64,000 bases of DNA from CBDDKZ01 sp965230415 (lineage in GTDB: Bacteria; Bacteroidota; Bacteroidia; Cytophagales; JAAEPT01): NCBI GenBank assembly GCA_965230415.1, contig CBDDKZ010000005.1, forward strand, positions 3,286,001 to 3,350,000. The letters are read 5' to 3'. Positions 43,427 to 51,833 of this stretch are shown one piece after another (the first letter of the stretch is position 1; each line of letters begins with the position of its first letter). The notes under the pieces are model-generated. The model saw nothing but the letters and a program-made list of their open reading frames with translations. It made no database searches and was not told the origin of the DNA. The translations under genes and the position numbers were made by a program.

Positions 43427-45013
43427 TCATGCGCCTTTTAATACTTTTAAAACAACACCTTTTTTCCTTGTTACACCTTCAAGTGATCTGCTTATTCCGG
43501 AGGTATTCTTTTGAACTAATATTACCTTGATTTTATTGCCGGGGACTTTTTTCTGTTTCATATACCTGTTGAGGTTTTTTTCCCATTTAGGCGTGAGGTC
43601 ATTATGATAGGTATAATTGATTTTTTCAACTTCAGTTTCTACCGAATCAATGATTTCTGTCGTAATAACGGTGTCAGCAATTACTTCTGTGAGCTCTGGC
43701 CGTTTTATGGTGTCGCTTTCAATTTCGGTGTCGAAACAAACAAGTTCATAATGGAAGTTTGGACTCTTTTTAACCAAAGTCAACAAACGTTTTAGTTCAT
43801 ATTCAGACTCAGGTGTTATATTGCCTTTAGCATCAAAGGTAAGGCTGTTAAGAAAAAGTTGTTCCCCTCCATGAACAGGGTGCATTTCTATTTTTAGGCG
43901 TTCCCGCTCAAATTTGGTCATGCCTTTTGTACTAATTCTGGTAGAATAAAAGGTGTGTTTTTTGTCCAGCGTGTTAAAGGCCACATCGTAATCGTTTCCT
44001 TCAATCAAAAAAAGCTCAAACCGACCATCTTTCTCAGTTAATACTTTAAAATCAATGGCTCCTGTTTTTAAATTGGTAGCCGTAGCAATTACTTTGAGCG
44101 GTTTACCAGTTTTGCTGTCTTTGGCAATACCTTCCACTTGTTTTACTACAGAAGGTCGCAAATTAGCAGGTAACTTAGCTTTATATAAATCCAGTGTTTC
44201 TTCACCTTCGGTACCGTAAAATACGAGATTATTGCGTGCTGTCATAGATACATATTGATCGTCTTTCGAAGTGTTTAAGAATGACGCTGGTACCGGTTTT
44301 GACCAGCTGTTACCATTTTTCTTAGACATATAAATGTCGAGATTTCCTTTTCCACCGGAACGCTTGGAAGCAAAGAATAGCGTTTTTCCATCGGCCATGA
44401 TACGTGGGGTGCTTTCACACCCGGTATTAATTGGTGCAGGAAGTGCCACAGGAGCCTTCCATAGGTCTTTCCCACGGCTTTCAGAGACATATATTTTACA
44501 ACATTCTGACTTATCATTAGATAGTGAAGAACATCTCATGAAGTACAAATACTTACCATCAGGAGATACTGATGGATTTCCGTCATGCATGTCGGAGTTT
44601 ACAGGCATTGCCAAATTTTTGGGTTCAGACCAGGTGCCACTGGCAGGATTACGACGAGTGACCCAAATATCTGAATAGCGAACACCTCCATATTTACGAG
44701 ATGTGAAATAGAGCGTGTTGCCATCTGCGCTGAGACAATAACCTCCCATTTGATTATTCCTTTGCGATTTATTCACAACATCTATAGGCTGAGATCGTTC
44801 CCATTCCGATCCTCTTTTTCTGGAATATTCAATTGACCATACCCCTTTGAAATTGTCTTTTAACATAAAAACAATTGCTTTACCATCGGCACTTACATAA
44901 GGTGCTTTTTCATCATCAGTTGCAGAACAAATATTTCTGTAAAGTTTTTTCTTCGCCTGACCGAATACTAATAAGGGGCAAAGAATAAGCAAAAGGAGAA
45001 TATTTTTTTTCAT
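43427..45013 (-). CDS. PD40 (TolB-like) propeller envelope protein with degenerate OmpA-like end
   Basis: Exported 528-residue protein. After the signal peptide (to about residue 19, FGQA) come five or so PD40 repeats (about 35-280) with the mark S-x-DG-K/N-x-LYF (LSADGNTLYFTSRKYGG, VSPDGKYLYFMR, IMADGKTLFFASKRSGG). A carboxypeptidase-regulatory-like domain follows (about 293-385), then a C-terminal domain (about 390-528) that starts like an OmpA peptidoglycan-binding domain (LFLNSLTFDAKGNITPES-like) but lacks the usual NRRVEI end and carries a Glu/Ile-rich insert. Related PD40-OmpA proteins support T9SS and gliding (PorE group). Function here is unproven. Confidence 0.82.
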   Translation of the reverse strand: MKKNILLLLILCPLLVFGQAKKKLYRNICSATDDEKAPYVSADGKAIVFMLKDNFKGVWSIEYSRKRGSEWERSQPIDVVNKSQRNNQMGGYCLSADGNTLYFTSRKYGGVRYSDIWVTRRNPASGTWSEPKNLAMPVNSDMHDGNPSVSPDGKYLYFMRCSSLSNDKSECCKIYVSESRGKDLWKAPVALPAPINTGCESTPRIMADGKTLFFASKRSGGKGNLDIYMSKKNGNSWSKPVPASFLNTSKDDQYVSMTARNNLVFYGTEGEETLDLYKAKLPANLRPSVVKQVEGIAKDSKTGKPLKVIATATNLKTGAIDFKVLTEKDGRFELFLIEGNDYDVAFNTLDKKHTFYSTRISTKGMTKFERERLKIEMHPVHGGEQLFLNSLTFDAKGNITPESEYELKRLLTLVKKSPNFHYELVCFDTEIESDTIKRPELTEVIADTVITTEIIDSVETEVEKINYTYHNDLTPKWEKNLNRYMKQKKVPGNKIKVILVQKNTSGISRSLEGVTRKKGVVLKVLKGA

Positions 45014-45215
45014 AGTTTGGATAGCTCAAAAAACGGGCCAACTTTTTATCCATAAAATAAACGAAAATTTAACCAATCGGTTTACGAAACTCACGTAAAG
45101 AACATTTTATTTATAGTATAGAGTGGATCCTGCTACTAAAATAAAAAATTGACGTACATTTTATTACAAAAAAGCATATTTTATTATCTTAGCGGCCTTA
45201 AATTAAAGAACAACT

Positions 45216-46280
45216 ATGATTGAGAAAATGGATATCAGGGTCCAAAGGGTGGAGAAGTCAAGGGTAGGAGAAGTTGATTTTGATAGTCTGGGGTTTGGAA
45301 AAGAAATCTCCGATCATATGTTTGTTATGGATTATGCCGATGGTGAATGGAAGAACCCAGAAATTGTTCCGTTTGATGCCTTGCATATGCATCCGTCCAT
45401 GTCGGTATTTCACTACGGTCAGGCAGTGTTTGAAGGACTAAAGGCTTTTCGTACTGAAGAAGGAAGCGCCCTCATGTTTAGACCGGATCAGCACGAAAAA
45501 AGGATGAATGATTCGGCAGCTCGCTTGTGTATGCCCTCTTTACCAGAAGGTGTATTTACAGAGGCAATATCAAAATTAATAGATATTGACAGAAATTGGA
45601 TACCCAAAAGAGAAGGTGATTCATTGTACTTAAGACCACTAATGATTTCCACTGATCTTACACTGGGGGTACAACCTTCCGATAATTATAAATTCATAAT
45701 ATTGGCTTCACCCGTTGGAGCCTATTATTCAGGTAAGGTAAAAGTGTTGGTTGAAGACCAATATGTGCGAGCAGCAGAAGGAGGTACTGGCTATATTAAA
45801 GCTGCGGGTAATTATGCGGCGTCTCTGTTACCAGCAAAAAAAGCTATAGAAAAAGGTTACGATCAGATTCTTTGGACTGACGGTAAGACCCAGAAGTACG
45901 TGGAAGAAATAGGTACCATGAATGTTATGTTTCAGGTTGGTGATACTATCATTACTCCTAAACTTACGTCATCTATTCTTCCTGGAATAACTAGAAAAAG
46001 TGTCATTGAACTAGCGCATAAGTGGGGGCAAAACATTGAAGAACGCAAAGTCAGTGTAGAAGAAATTGTGGAGGCACATAGGAATGGTGAATTACTTGAT
46101 GTTTTTGGAACAGGAACGGCTGCTACCATAACACATATTAGCTCAATAGGTTATGAAGGTGAGGATTTTACAATCGGCGATGATGCTCCTAGAATATTCT
46201 CTACCAAAGCTCAGGAGTACTTAAGTAGCTTAAAAGTAGGCCGTGCAGAGGATTATATGAACTGGATGGTTAAAGTATGA
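45216..46280 (+). CDS. ilvE: Branched-chain amino acid aminotransferase
   Basis: PLP enzyme (fold IV) catalysing the last step of Val, Leu and Ile synthesis and the first of their breakdown. The 354 residues match the longer BCAT type. Key marks: HYGQAVFEGLKAFR, LYLRPLMI, the PLP lysine in GYIKAAGNYAASL, VEEIGTMNVMF and the C-terminal GTGTAATITHI. Two ATG codons lie at the start (MIEKMDIRV); the first is taken. Upstream, TATCTTAG at 45185 resembles the -7 consensus with one mismatch. Monocistronic. Confidence 0.96.
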   Translation: MIEKMDIRVQRVEKSRVGEVDFDSLGFGKEISDHMFVMDYADGEWKNPEIVPFDALHMHPSMSVFHYGQAVFEGLKAFRTEEGSALMFRPDQHEKRMNDSAARLCMPSLPEGVFTEAISKLIDIDRNWIPKREGDSLYLRPLMISTDLTLGVQPSDNYKFIILASPVGAYYSGKVKVLVEDQYVRAAEGGTGYIKAAGNYAASLLPAKKAIEKGYDQILWTDGKTQKYVEEIGTMNVMFQVGDTIITPKLTSSILPGITRKSVIELAHKWGQNIEERKVSVEEIVEAHRNGELLDVFGTGTAATITHISSIGYEGEDFTIGDDAPRIFSTKAQEYLSSLKVGRAEDYMNWMVKV

Positions 46281-46420
46281 TATTTTGCAGGCAGGTACTT
46301 GCTATATGTTATTGTTTGATAATTCGACCGGACTTATTTTGCGTGCCTTCCAATTGATCTATATGCATAAGTTATGCGTATAAATGTAGAGATAGGTAAT
46401 TCTTGCGGTGGTAAATTGTG

Positions 46421-46428
46421 TATCTTTG
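46421..46428 (+). promoter_or_regulatory. Candidate -7 element upstream of LysE-type gene
   Basis: TATCTTTG matches TAnnTTTG fully. The nearest upstream TTG (46403) leaves a short 15-base spacer, and the start codon is 79 bases downstream, so the call is tentative. Confidence 0.35.
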
Positions 46429-46507
46429 ATTGAAAATTGGATTTTATTTGGAAACGAATGATTGATAGGCTTTTGTCCATAATTAAATTCAAGAAATATA
46501 AACTTTA

Positions 46508-47155
46508 ATGGTAGAACTATTAAAAGGAATATCAACAGGACTTGTTCTTATGCTCATGATAGGTCCTTCCTTTTTTTATTTGATAGGCGTTGGAATGCGA
46601 GAAGGTTTTTTTAAAGCTGCCGCATTCGCATTGGGGATATTGATTAGTGATACAGTCATCATTTTAAGTATTCAATTTGGGTTGTCATCAGTATTTAAAC
46701 AACCATTATTCAAAGAGATTTTTGCATTAGTTGCTGGTATACTTATGGTTTATCTGGGGTACTCGTACATAAACAGGTCGGCCAAAGCAGTCGATTTTAC
46801 AGAAGTGAAAGAGAATTCGAGTGAAGGTTTTTTTTGGTACATTTTTAAGGGAATTGGGATTAATATCGTAAACCCTTTTAGCATTATTTTATGGTTGGGA
46901 CTTTTGGCAGGGGTTAATGCCAATCAACATTTCACGGACAGGGGATTACTGATGTATTTAACGGGGCTTCTGGGCACGGTAGCCACTATGGATCTTCTAA
47001 AAGCCTTTCTGGCTAACAGGCTCTCCAAATTACTTAATGCACGGAGGCTTCAGATGGCAGATCGTATATTAGGAATTGTGTTTATAGTTCTCTCGGTACG
47101 TTTTATTTATGTTTTTATCCGAGATATTCATGTTTTACAAGCGCTGTTTGCTTAA
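46508..47155 (+). CDS. LysE-family exporter
   Basis: Inner-membrane exporter of 215 residues with six membrane helices. The N-terminal part LMLMIGPSFFYLIGVGMREGF corresponds to the family's GPG/GPx repeat motif, and GIGINIVNPFSIILWLGL is the second signature (NPF-x4-W). LysE/RhtB proteins export amino acids or related compounds; the substrate is not indicated. Its last 21 bases overlap the 3' end of the convergent isomerase gene. Confidence 0.9.
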   Translation: MVELLKGISTGLVLMLMIGPSFFYLIGVGMREGFFKAAAFALGILISDTVIILSIQFGLSSVFKQPLFKEIFALVAGILMVYLGYSYINRSAKAVDFTEVKENSSEGFFWYIFKGIGINIVNPFSIILWLGLLAGVNANQHFTDRGLLMYLTGLLGTVATMDLLKAFLANRLSKLLNARRLQMADRILGIVFIVLSVRFIYVFIRDIHVLQALFA

Positions 47156-47950
47156 AACATGTTCCTGGAGGTACGTATAACTTTCAGCGATAGCTTGCAG
47201 GGGAGGAATGTCATAACATAAGTCCTGTTCAACAAAAAAGTGTTTCATACCTGAAGGTTTTGCTAAGCTGAAAATAGCGTTCCAATCAAGCTTTCCTTTT
47301 CCTACAATTTCAAATCTATTCTTGTCGATGTGCAGATCTTTAATGTGCCAAATGGGAAAACGCGGCCCTTGCTTTTCGATCCAGAGTACTGGGTTTTGAT
47401 TGGCAATGGCCATCCAGTAAAAGTCGATTTCGAATTGAACAAGATTCGAGTCACAATTGTCAAGTAATATTTCGAAAGGAATTTTGTTGTTTAATTCCTC
47501 AAATTCGAATTCGTGGTGATGATACAAAAAGCCTATTCCGGCTTTTGCACATTTTTCAGCACACTTGTTGATCAGATCACATATATTAAAATAATCATCC
47601 ATTGTTTGACGTTCCTCGGGAAAAAGATAGATACAGGTTATATACTGTGCACCGAGGCTCAAGGCATCTTCAATCGCTTGCTCAAAATTGTTGCGTAACG
47701 TACCACCGCTGCCCCGATTGTGGATACCACTAAAAACATCAAGTGCTACTACGTTAATGTTTAGCTCATCTAAGATTTGTTTGCTGTCTTCTATGGTGTT
47801 GTTAAAAATGGCACCGTTTTCGTAGCCCATGAGTTCAATCTCCTGGAAACCGATATCCTTTATTGATTCTAATGTAGCCTTAAAACTATTGGACAACTGC
47901 TCACGAATGGTGTAAGTTTGAAGTCCTATAGGAGGTAACTTGTGTATCAT
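47135..47950 (-). CDS. Sugar phosphate isomerase/epimerase family protein
   Basis: Xylose-isomerase-like TIM barrel of 271 residues, cytoplasmic (no signal). The family marks are GLQTYTIREQL near the start, GFQEIEL, a metal-ligand Glu and His set in FLYHHHEFEFEEL, VQFEIDFYWM and the late IWHIKDLHID with FFVEQD. The last of these pairs (KDLH, EQD) is shared by myo-inositol or hydroxypyruvate isomerase-like proteins. The substrate is unknown. It lies 2 bases after mnmA on the same strand, so it is probably translated from the mnmA transcript. Confidence 0.9.
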   Translation of the reverse strand: MIHKLPPIGLQTYTIREQLSNSFKATLESIKDIGFQEIELMGYENGAIFNNTIEDSKQILDELNINVVALDVFSGIHNRGSGGTLRNNFEQAIEDALSLGAQYITCIYLFPEERQTMDDYFNICDLINKCAEKCAKAGIGFLYHHHEFEFEELNNKIPFEILLDNCDSNLVQFEIDFYWMAIANQNPVLWIEKQGPRFPIWHIKDLHIDKNRFEIVGKGKLDWNAIFSLAKPSGMKHFFVEQDLCYDIPPLQAIAESYTYLQEHVLSKQRL

Positions 47951-47952
47951 AG

Positions 47953-49143
47953 CTAATTTATAACGCCCGAACCAATTAATTCATCATTAAGATACCATGC
48001 AGCAAATTGCCCTTTGGCAATGCCCTTTTGCAATTGGTGAAATACGATATAAAGACCTTCTTCTTTACGGTATAAAGTGGCTTTTTCCAGTGGTTGACGG
48101 TATCGAATTCTGCATTCATACTCTTTTTGTTCACCAGGCATTAAACTTAAGTCGGGTCTTATCCAATGTATGTCTTCAGTAGGGATAAATAGCCCTGGTC
48201 TATTCAAACCCGGATGATTTTCTCCCTGTCCGGTATATACGATGTTTTCTTCAGTATCTGTTTCAATAACAAATAACGGGTCGGGAGTACCTCCGACAGC
48301 CAGTCCTTTTCGTTGTCCTACAGTGAAATAGTGAGCGCCATTATGTTCACCAACGATTTTGCCATTGTTTTTTTTATGTTTTACAGCAGTGGTTAGCTCT
48401 TCCAAATGGCTGTAAGTATCGGCTACATATTGATAATTGGTATAGATTGACGCTTTTGCCGGAACCTCAATGATCACACCTTTCTTGGGTTTAAGCTGTT
48501 GTTGTAAAAAGTCGGGTAACCTAACTTTTCCAACAAAGCATAGCCCCTGTGAATCTTTCTTTTCAGCAGTTACCAACCCTTGTTCTTTTGCAATTTCACG
48601 TACTTCTGGTTTTGTGAGATCCCCAAGTGGAAACAGTGCTTTGGAAAGTTGCTCCTGGTTTACCTGGCATAAAAAATAACTTTGGTCTTTGTTTATATCT
48701 ACACCGGCTTTAAGCTGGTATACTGTTTTTCCGTCTTCATTGGTAAATGAAGATCTCCGGCAATAGTGCCCCGTAGCGACATAATCTGCTTTCAATGAAA
48801 GTGCTGCTTTTAGAAAAATGTCAAATTTTATTTCTCGGTTACAAAGTATATCAGGGTTAGGAGTACGTCCATTTTTATATTCATCGAACATATAATTGAC
48901 TATACGTTCTTTATATTCGGTGCTTAAATCTATTGTCTGAAATGGGATGTTTAAATTTTGGGCAACAATCATGGCGTCATGACTATCTTCGAGCCACGGA
49001 CATTCGTCACTAATAGTCACCGAATCGTCGTGCCAGTTTTTCATAAACAAACCAATTACTTCATATCCCTGCTCTTTCAGAAGGTAGGCCGCCACACTGG
49101 AATCTACCCCTCCTGAGAGTCCAACCACTACTCTTTTCGTCAT
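47953..49143 (-). CDS. mnmA: tRNA-specific 2-thiouridylase MnmA
   Basis: ATP-dependent enzyme making 2-thiouridine at the wobble position of Lys, Glu and Gln tRNAs, with sulfur relayed from a cysteine desulfurase. The PP-loop SGGVDSS is at residues 10-16. The two catalytic Cys are in NPDILCNREIKF and GLCFVGKVRL. HYFTVGQRKGLAVGG and the C-terminal beta domain are present. Length 396 is a little above E. coli (368), normal for the phylum. Followed after 2 bases by the isomerase gene. Confidence 0.97.
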   Translation of the reverse strand: MTKRVVVGLSGGVDSSVAAYLLKEQGYEVIGLFMKNWHDDSVTISDECPWLEDSHDAMIVAQNLNIPFQTIDLSTEYKERIVNYMFDEYKNGRTPNPDILCNREIKFDIFLKAALSLKADYVATGHYCRRSSFTNEDGKTVYQLKAGVDINKDQSYFLCQVNQEQLSKALFPLGDLTKPEVREIAKEQGLVTAEKKDSQGLCFVGKVRLPDFLQQQLKPKKGVIIEVPAKASIYTNYQYVADTYSHLEELTTAVKHKKNNGKIVGEHNGAHYFTVGQRKGLAVGGTPDPLFVIETDTEENIVYTGQGENHPGLNRPGLFIPTEDIHWIRPDLSLMPGEQKEYECRIRYRQPLEKATLYRKEEGLYIVFHQLQKGIAKGQFAAWYLNDELIGSGVIN

Positions 49144-49241
49144 ATTGCTGTTTGTTGCATTAATAATTTTAGCCTGTTGGCAAAAGGTATTGCCTTAATG
49201 CCTGCAAATTTAACAAAAAGTAACCGGAATAGGTTTGTTTA

Positions 49242-50837
49242 TTATAGGGCGTTGCGCGCGAAATCAATTTCAACGCGTCTGTTTTTTTGCCTTCCCTCTT
49301 CGGTCTCGTTATTGCCTATTGGTTTCGTCTCTCCCATCCATTTCATGGAGATTTTAGCTTCGGGAATGCCTCTGGATAGTAAATATTTTTTAGAGGATTG
49401 AGCGCGCTCTTTTGACAGATTATCGTTGTAATCGTGTGTGCCTATATCACATGTATGACCTATTAAGTTTACATGAAGTCCTTTGTCATTATTCAACATA
49501 TGTACTACTTTACTCAATACCTGTCGGTCTTCTTTGTCTAGTTGATAAACATCCAGGTCAAATTTTATATTCACTGACCTTGGAATGATCTTTAAACTGT
49601 CAAACTCTTCCTGATCAAGGTGCCTTACTTCATCTTTATGTAAGTCAACAACTTTAAATCCTTTGGCGCGGTTTACGGAGTCTTTGAAGTCCAGTGCATT
49701 TTCGTATAGCAAAGAATCCAGGTTTACGGTTGGCTTCACTTTCATGTTTGGGTCCACGATATCTTTTACATGTACTACCGTATCCAGGTTTACAAGCTGC
49801 TCCAGGTTTACAAACGACTTCGGGTCGAGTAAGGAACTTAATTTAACAAAGAGATCTTCTAATACTAAGGAATCTATTTGTTCATGCGATGGTTCCACAA
49901 TATTGGCAATAAAAATATCTGCTGTAAGGGTATCCAGGTTTCTTATAAACAAAATGTGATTGTCATCGCTGATGCTAAAGTAAGCATCAAATCCGGAAGA
50001 GTTAATTTTGTCCCCCATGTTTACCGGTTCGGACCAATTGGTCCAGGTGTCATCTAAACGGGTGGAAAAATAAACATCGCAGCTACCTTCTCCTCCAGGC
50101 CTGTTGCTGGCAAAATACAAGGTTTTTCTGTCATTGCTTAGAAATGGTGATATTTCAAAGCCTGTCGAATTAATAACATCACCCAAGTGTATAGGTTCGG
50201 TCCAGTTATTACCCTCTTTTTTGAGACAAACATACAAGTCTTCAAGACCGAGTGAGTTTACGCTATTCTCTGAAATGAGCAATATGTCTGCGCTGGTATT
50301 CATAAATAAGCCATAATGCTTACCCACAAAATCTAATTTGGGATTAGCCATTTCAATGGGAGCAGACCAGGCGGTGTCTTGCCAAACTGCATATGATAAA
50401 CCAGGTTCCGTTTTTGCGTGGTGATGAAAGTGATGCTTTTTATGATGATGGTAGTGGTTAAGTAAATAAAGTGTATCTCCATTCATGCTTACACCTACTA
50501 CCGCATTATTATATTCATCGTTAATATAGTCGTCCACCATCATGGGCAGTTTATTGGTAGCAGTAGTCCATTCGCCCAAAGAATCCTTTTCCGTATACCA
50601 AATATCCTGGCCAGCCCAGGTACCGCCGGTATTTTCAGGGTGTAGCGTTCTATTAAAAAAAAGCCTTTTACCATCATGCGACATCAAGGGGAAATCCTCC
50701 TCGCTGGGCGAGTTTATATGCACATCCATTTTCACAGGATCATCAAAATACAATTCAGGATTCTGTGAATAGGAATTATTAATAATACAGAAAAAACTTA
50801 AAAGGGATACAAGTACTACGTGGTTGTTCCTACACAT
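49242..50837 (-). CDS. PD40 and OmpA domain protein, T9SS-associated
   Basis: Exported 531-residue protein: signal peptide to about 25, PD40 repeats (about 45-310; LMSHDGKRLFFNR, LSNDRKTLYFASNRPGGEG), a linker of repeated VNLD-x segments (about 330-400) and a C-terminal OmpA domain (about 420-531; VNIKFDLDVYQL, IGHTCDIGTHDYN, ending NRRVEIDFAR) that should bind peptidoglycan. PD40-OmpA proteins with a neighbouring PorP/SprF are known T9SS accessory proteins (PorE-like). An unusual His-rich stretch (HYHHHKKHHFHHH, about 125-140) interrupts a PD40 blade. It is last of a three-gene operon, 2 bases behind porP. Confidence 0.87.
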   Translation of the reverse strand: MCRNNHVVLVSLLSFFCIINNSYSQNPELYFDDPVKMDVHINSPSEEDFPLMSHDGKRLFFNRTLHPENTGGTWAGQDIWYTEKDSLGEWTTATNKLPMMVDDYINDEYNNAVVGVSMNGDTLYLLNHYHHHKKHHFHHHAKTEPGLSYAVWQDTAWSAPIEMANPKLDFVGKHYGLFMNTSADILLISENSVNSLGLEDLYVCLKKEGNNWTEPIHLGDVINSTGFEISPFLSNDRKTLYFASNRPGGEGSCDVYFSTRLDDTWTNWSEPVNMGDKINSSGFDAYFSISDDNHILFIRNLDTLTADIFIANIVEPSHEQIDSLVLEDLFVKLSSLLDPKSFVNLEQLVNLDTVVHVKDIVDPNMKVKPTVNLDSLLYENALDFKDSVNRAKGFKVVDLHKDEVRHLDQEEFDSLKIIPRSVNIKFDLDVYQLDKEDRQVLSKVVHMLNNDKGLHVNLIGHTCDIGTHDYNDNLSKERAQSSKKYLLSRGIPEAKISMKWMGETKPIGNNETEEGRQKNRRVEIDFARNAL

Positions 50838-50839
50838 AT

Positions 50840-51832
50840 CTATTTAAATCGAACACCTAACATAATTTCATGACTCCCACTACTGTATTGTCTCACACTG
50901 GACGTAGTGAAGTCATAAGAATAACTAAGGTTGTAATGGTTGTTAATTAAAAATCCAACGATACCAATAATGGCATCTCTGTGTCTGTAAGATACTCCTC
51001 CGTAGATGAAATGATGAAAATCGGCGAGGATATTGATGTCGTAACTTGCAGGTGCCCCAGAAACCATTCTCAATAAAATGCTGGGTTTAAATATAAGCTC
51101 GTGGGTAGCGTTTATTTTTAACCCGGTTGAAAGGTAATAATGTGCATTTAAAGGAACATCGAAAGAAGACCCGGACAGTTGAATGCGGTTAGGGATAATG
51201 CCATCTGAGGAAAGCCCGAAGTAGAAGTTATGCGAGTAGATCATTAAACCGAGGTTCATATCCAAATAATCAGTTCTTTGTTTCTCATCTACGTAGCTGT
51301 GATATAATTCATCCGGGTTAGGAGTTTGAACCGTATAATCTGTTCCTAAATTCATTCCGTTATAGCCCAGTGAGATACCTGCCGATATGTTGAATTCCTG
51401 TACGGGGTAATGATATGCATAACTTCCAAATATGGAAGTGCTCGACCAATAACCCATTTCGTTATTAATAATGGATCCGCCAACGACGTGTTTTGCCGAA
51501 CTGGTACTATCATGCATTTTGAATAAATCGGGATTACTGGTTCGTATAGACTTATCCGCATAACCAATTTGGTCATGGCTTGGACCCAATACGTAGCTTC
51601 CAGTGAAGAAGGCAGCTTTCGGTTGAACACCGTTATCCAGGGCAGAATTCTGTGCAAACTGAGCCCATTGTTCACGATATCCAAGAACCATGTTTAAGCG
51701 ACTATTCAATCCCATGGCAGCAGGATTAAGGAGCGACTTGTTAAGAAAGTATTGACTAAATTGATTGGTTTGTTGAGCAAGGCCGCAATAACCAAAGAAA
51801 AGGGTCAATATAGCTATTAGAAGTCTTCTCAT
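50840..51832 (-). CDS. PorP/SprF family T9SS membrane protein
   Basis: Outer-membrane beta-barrel protein of the PorP/SprF family, 330 residues. After the signal peptide (to about 20, GLAQQ) comes the family start QFSQYFLNKSLLNPAAMG, then GYREQWAQF; the end LGVRFK is a barrel-closing strand. SprF is needed for surface delivery of the adhesin SprB in Flavobacterium, and genes of this family usually follow their client. Here it lies one base after the giant adhesin gene, so it is the probable outer-membrane anchor or helper for that product. Confidence 0.93.
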   Translation of the reverse strand: MRRLLIAILTLFFGYCGLAQQTNQFSQYFLNKSLLNPAAMGLNSRLNMVLGYREQWAQFAQNSALDNGVQPKAAFFTGSYVLGPSHDQIGYADKSIRTSNPDLFKMHDSTSSAKHVVGGSIINNEMGYWSSTSIFGSYAYHYPVQEFNISAGISLGYNGMNLGTDYTVQTPNPDELYHSYVDEKQRTDYLDMNLGLMIYSHNFYFGLSSDGIIPNRIQLSGSSFDVPLNAHYYLSTGLKINATHELIFKPSILLRMVSGAPASYDINILADFHHFIYGGVSYRHRDAIIGIVGFLINNHYNLSYSYDFTTSSVRQYSSGSHEIMLGVRFK

Positions 51833-51833
51833 A

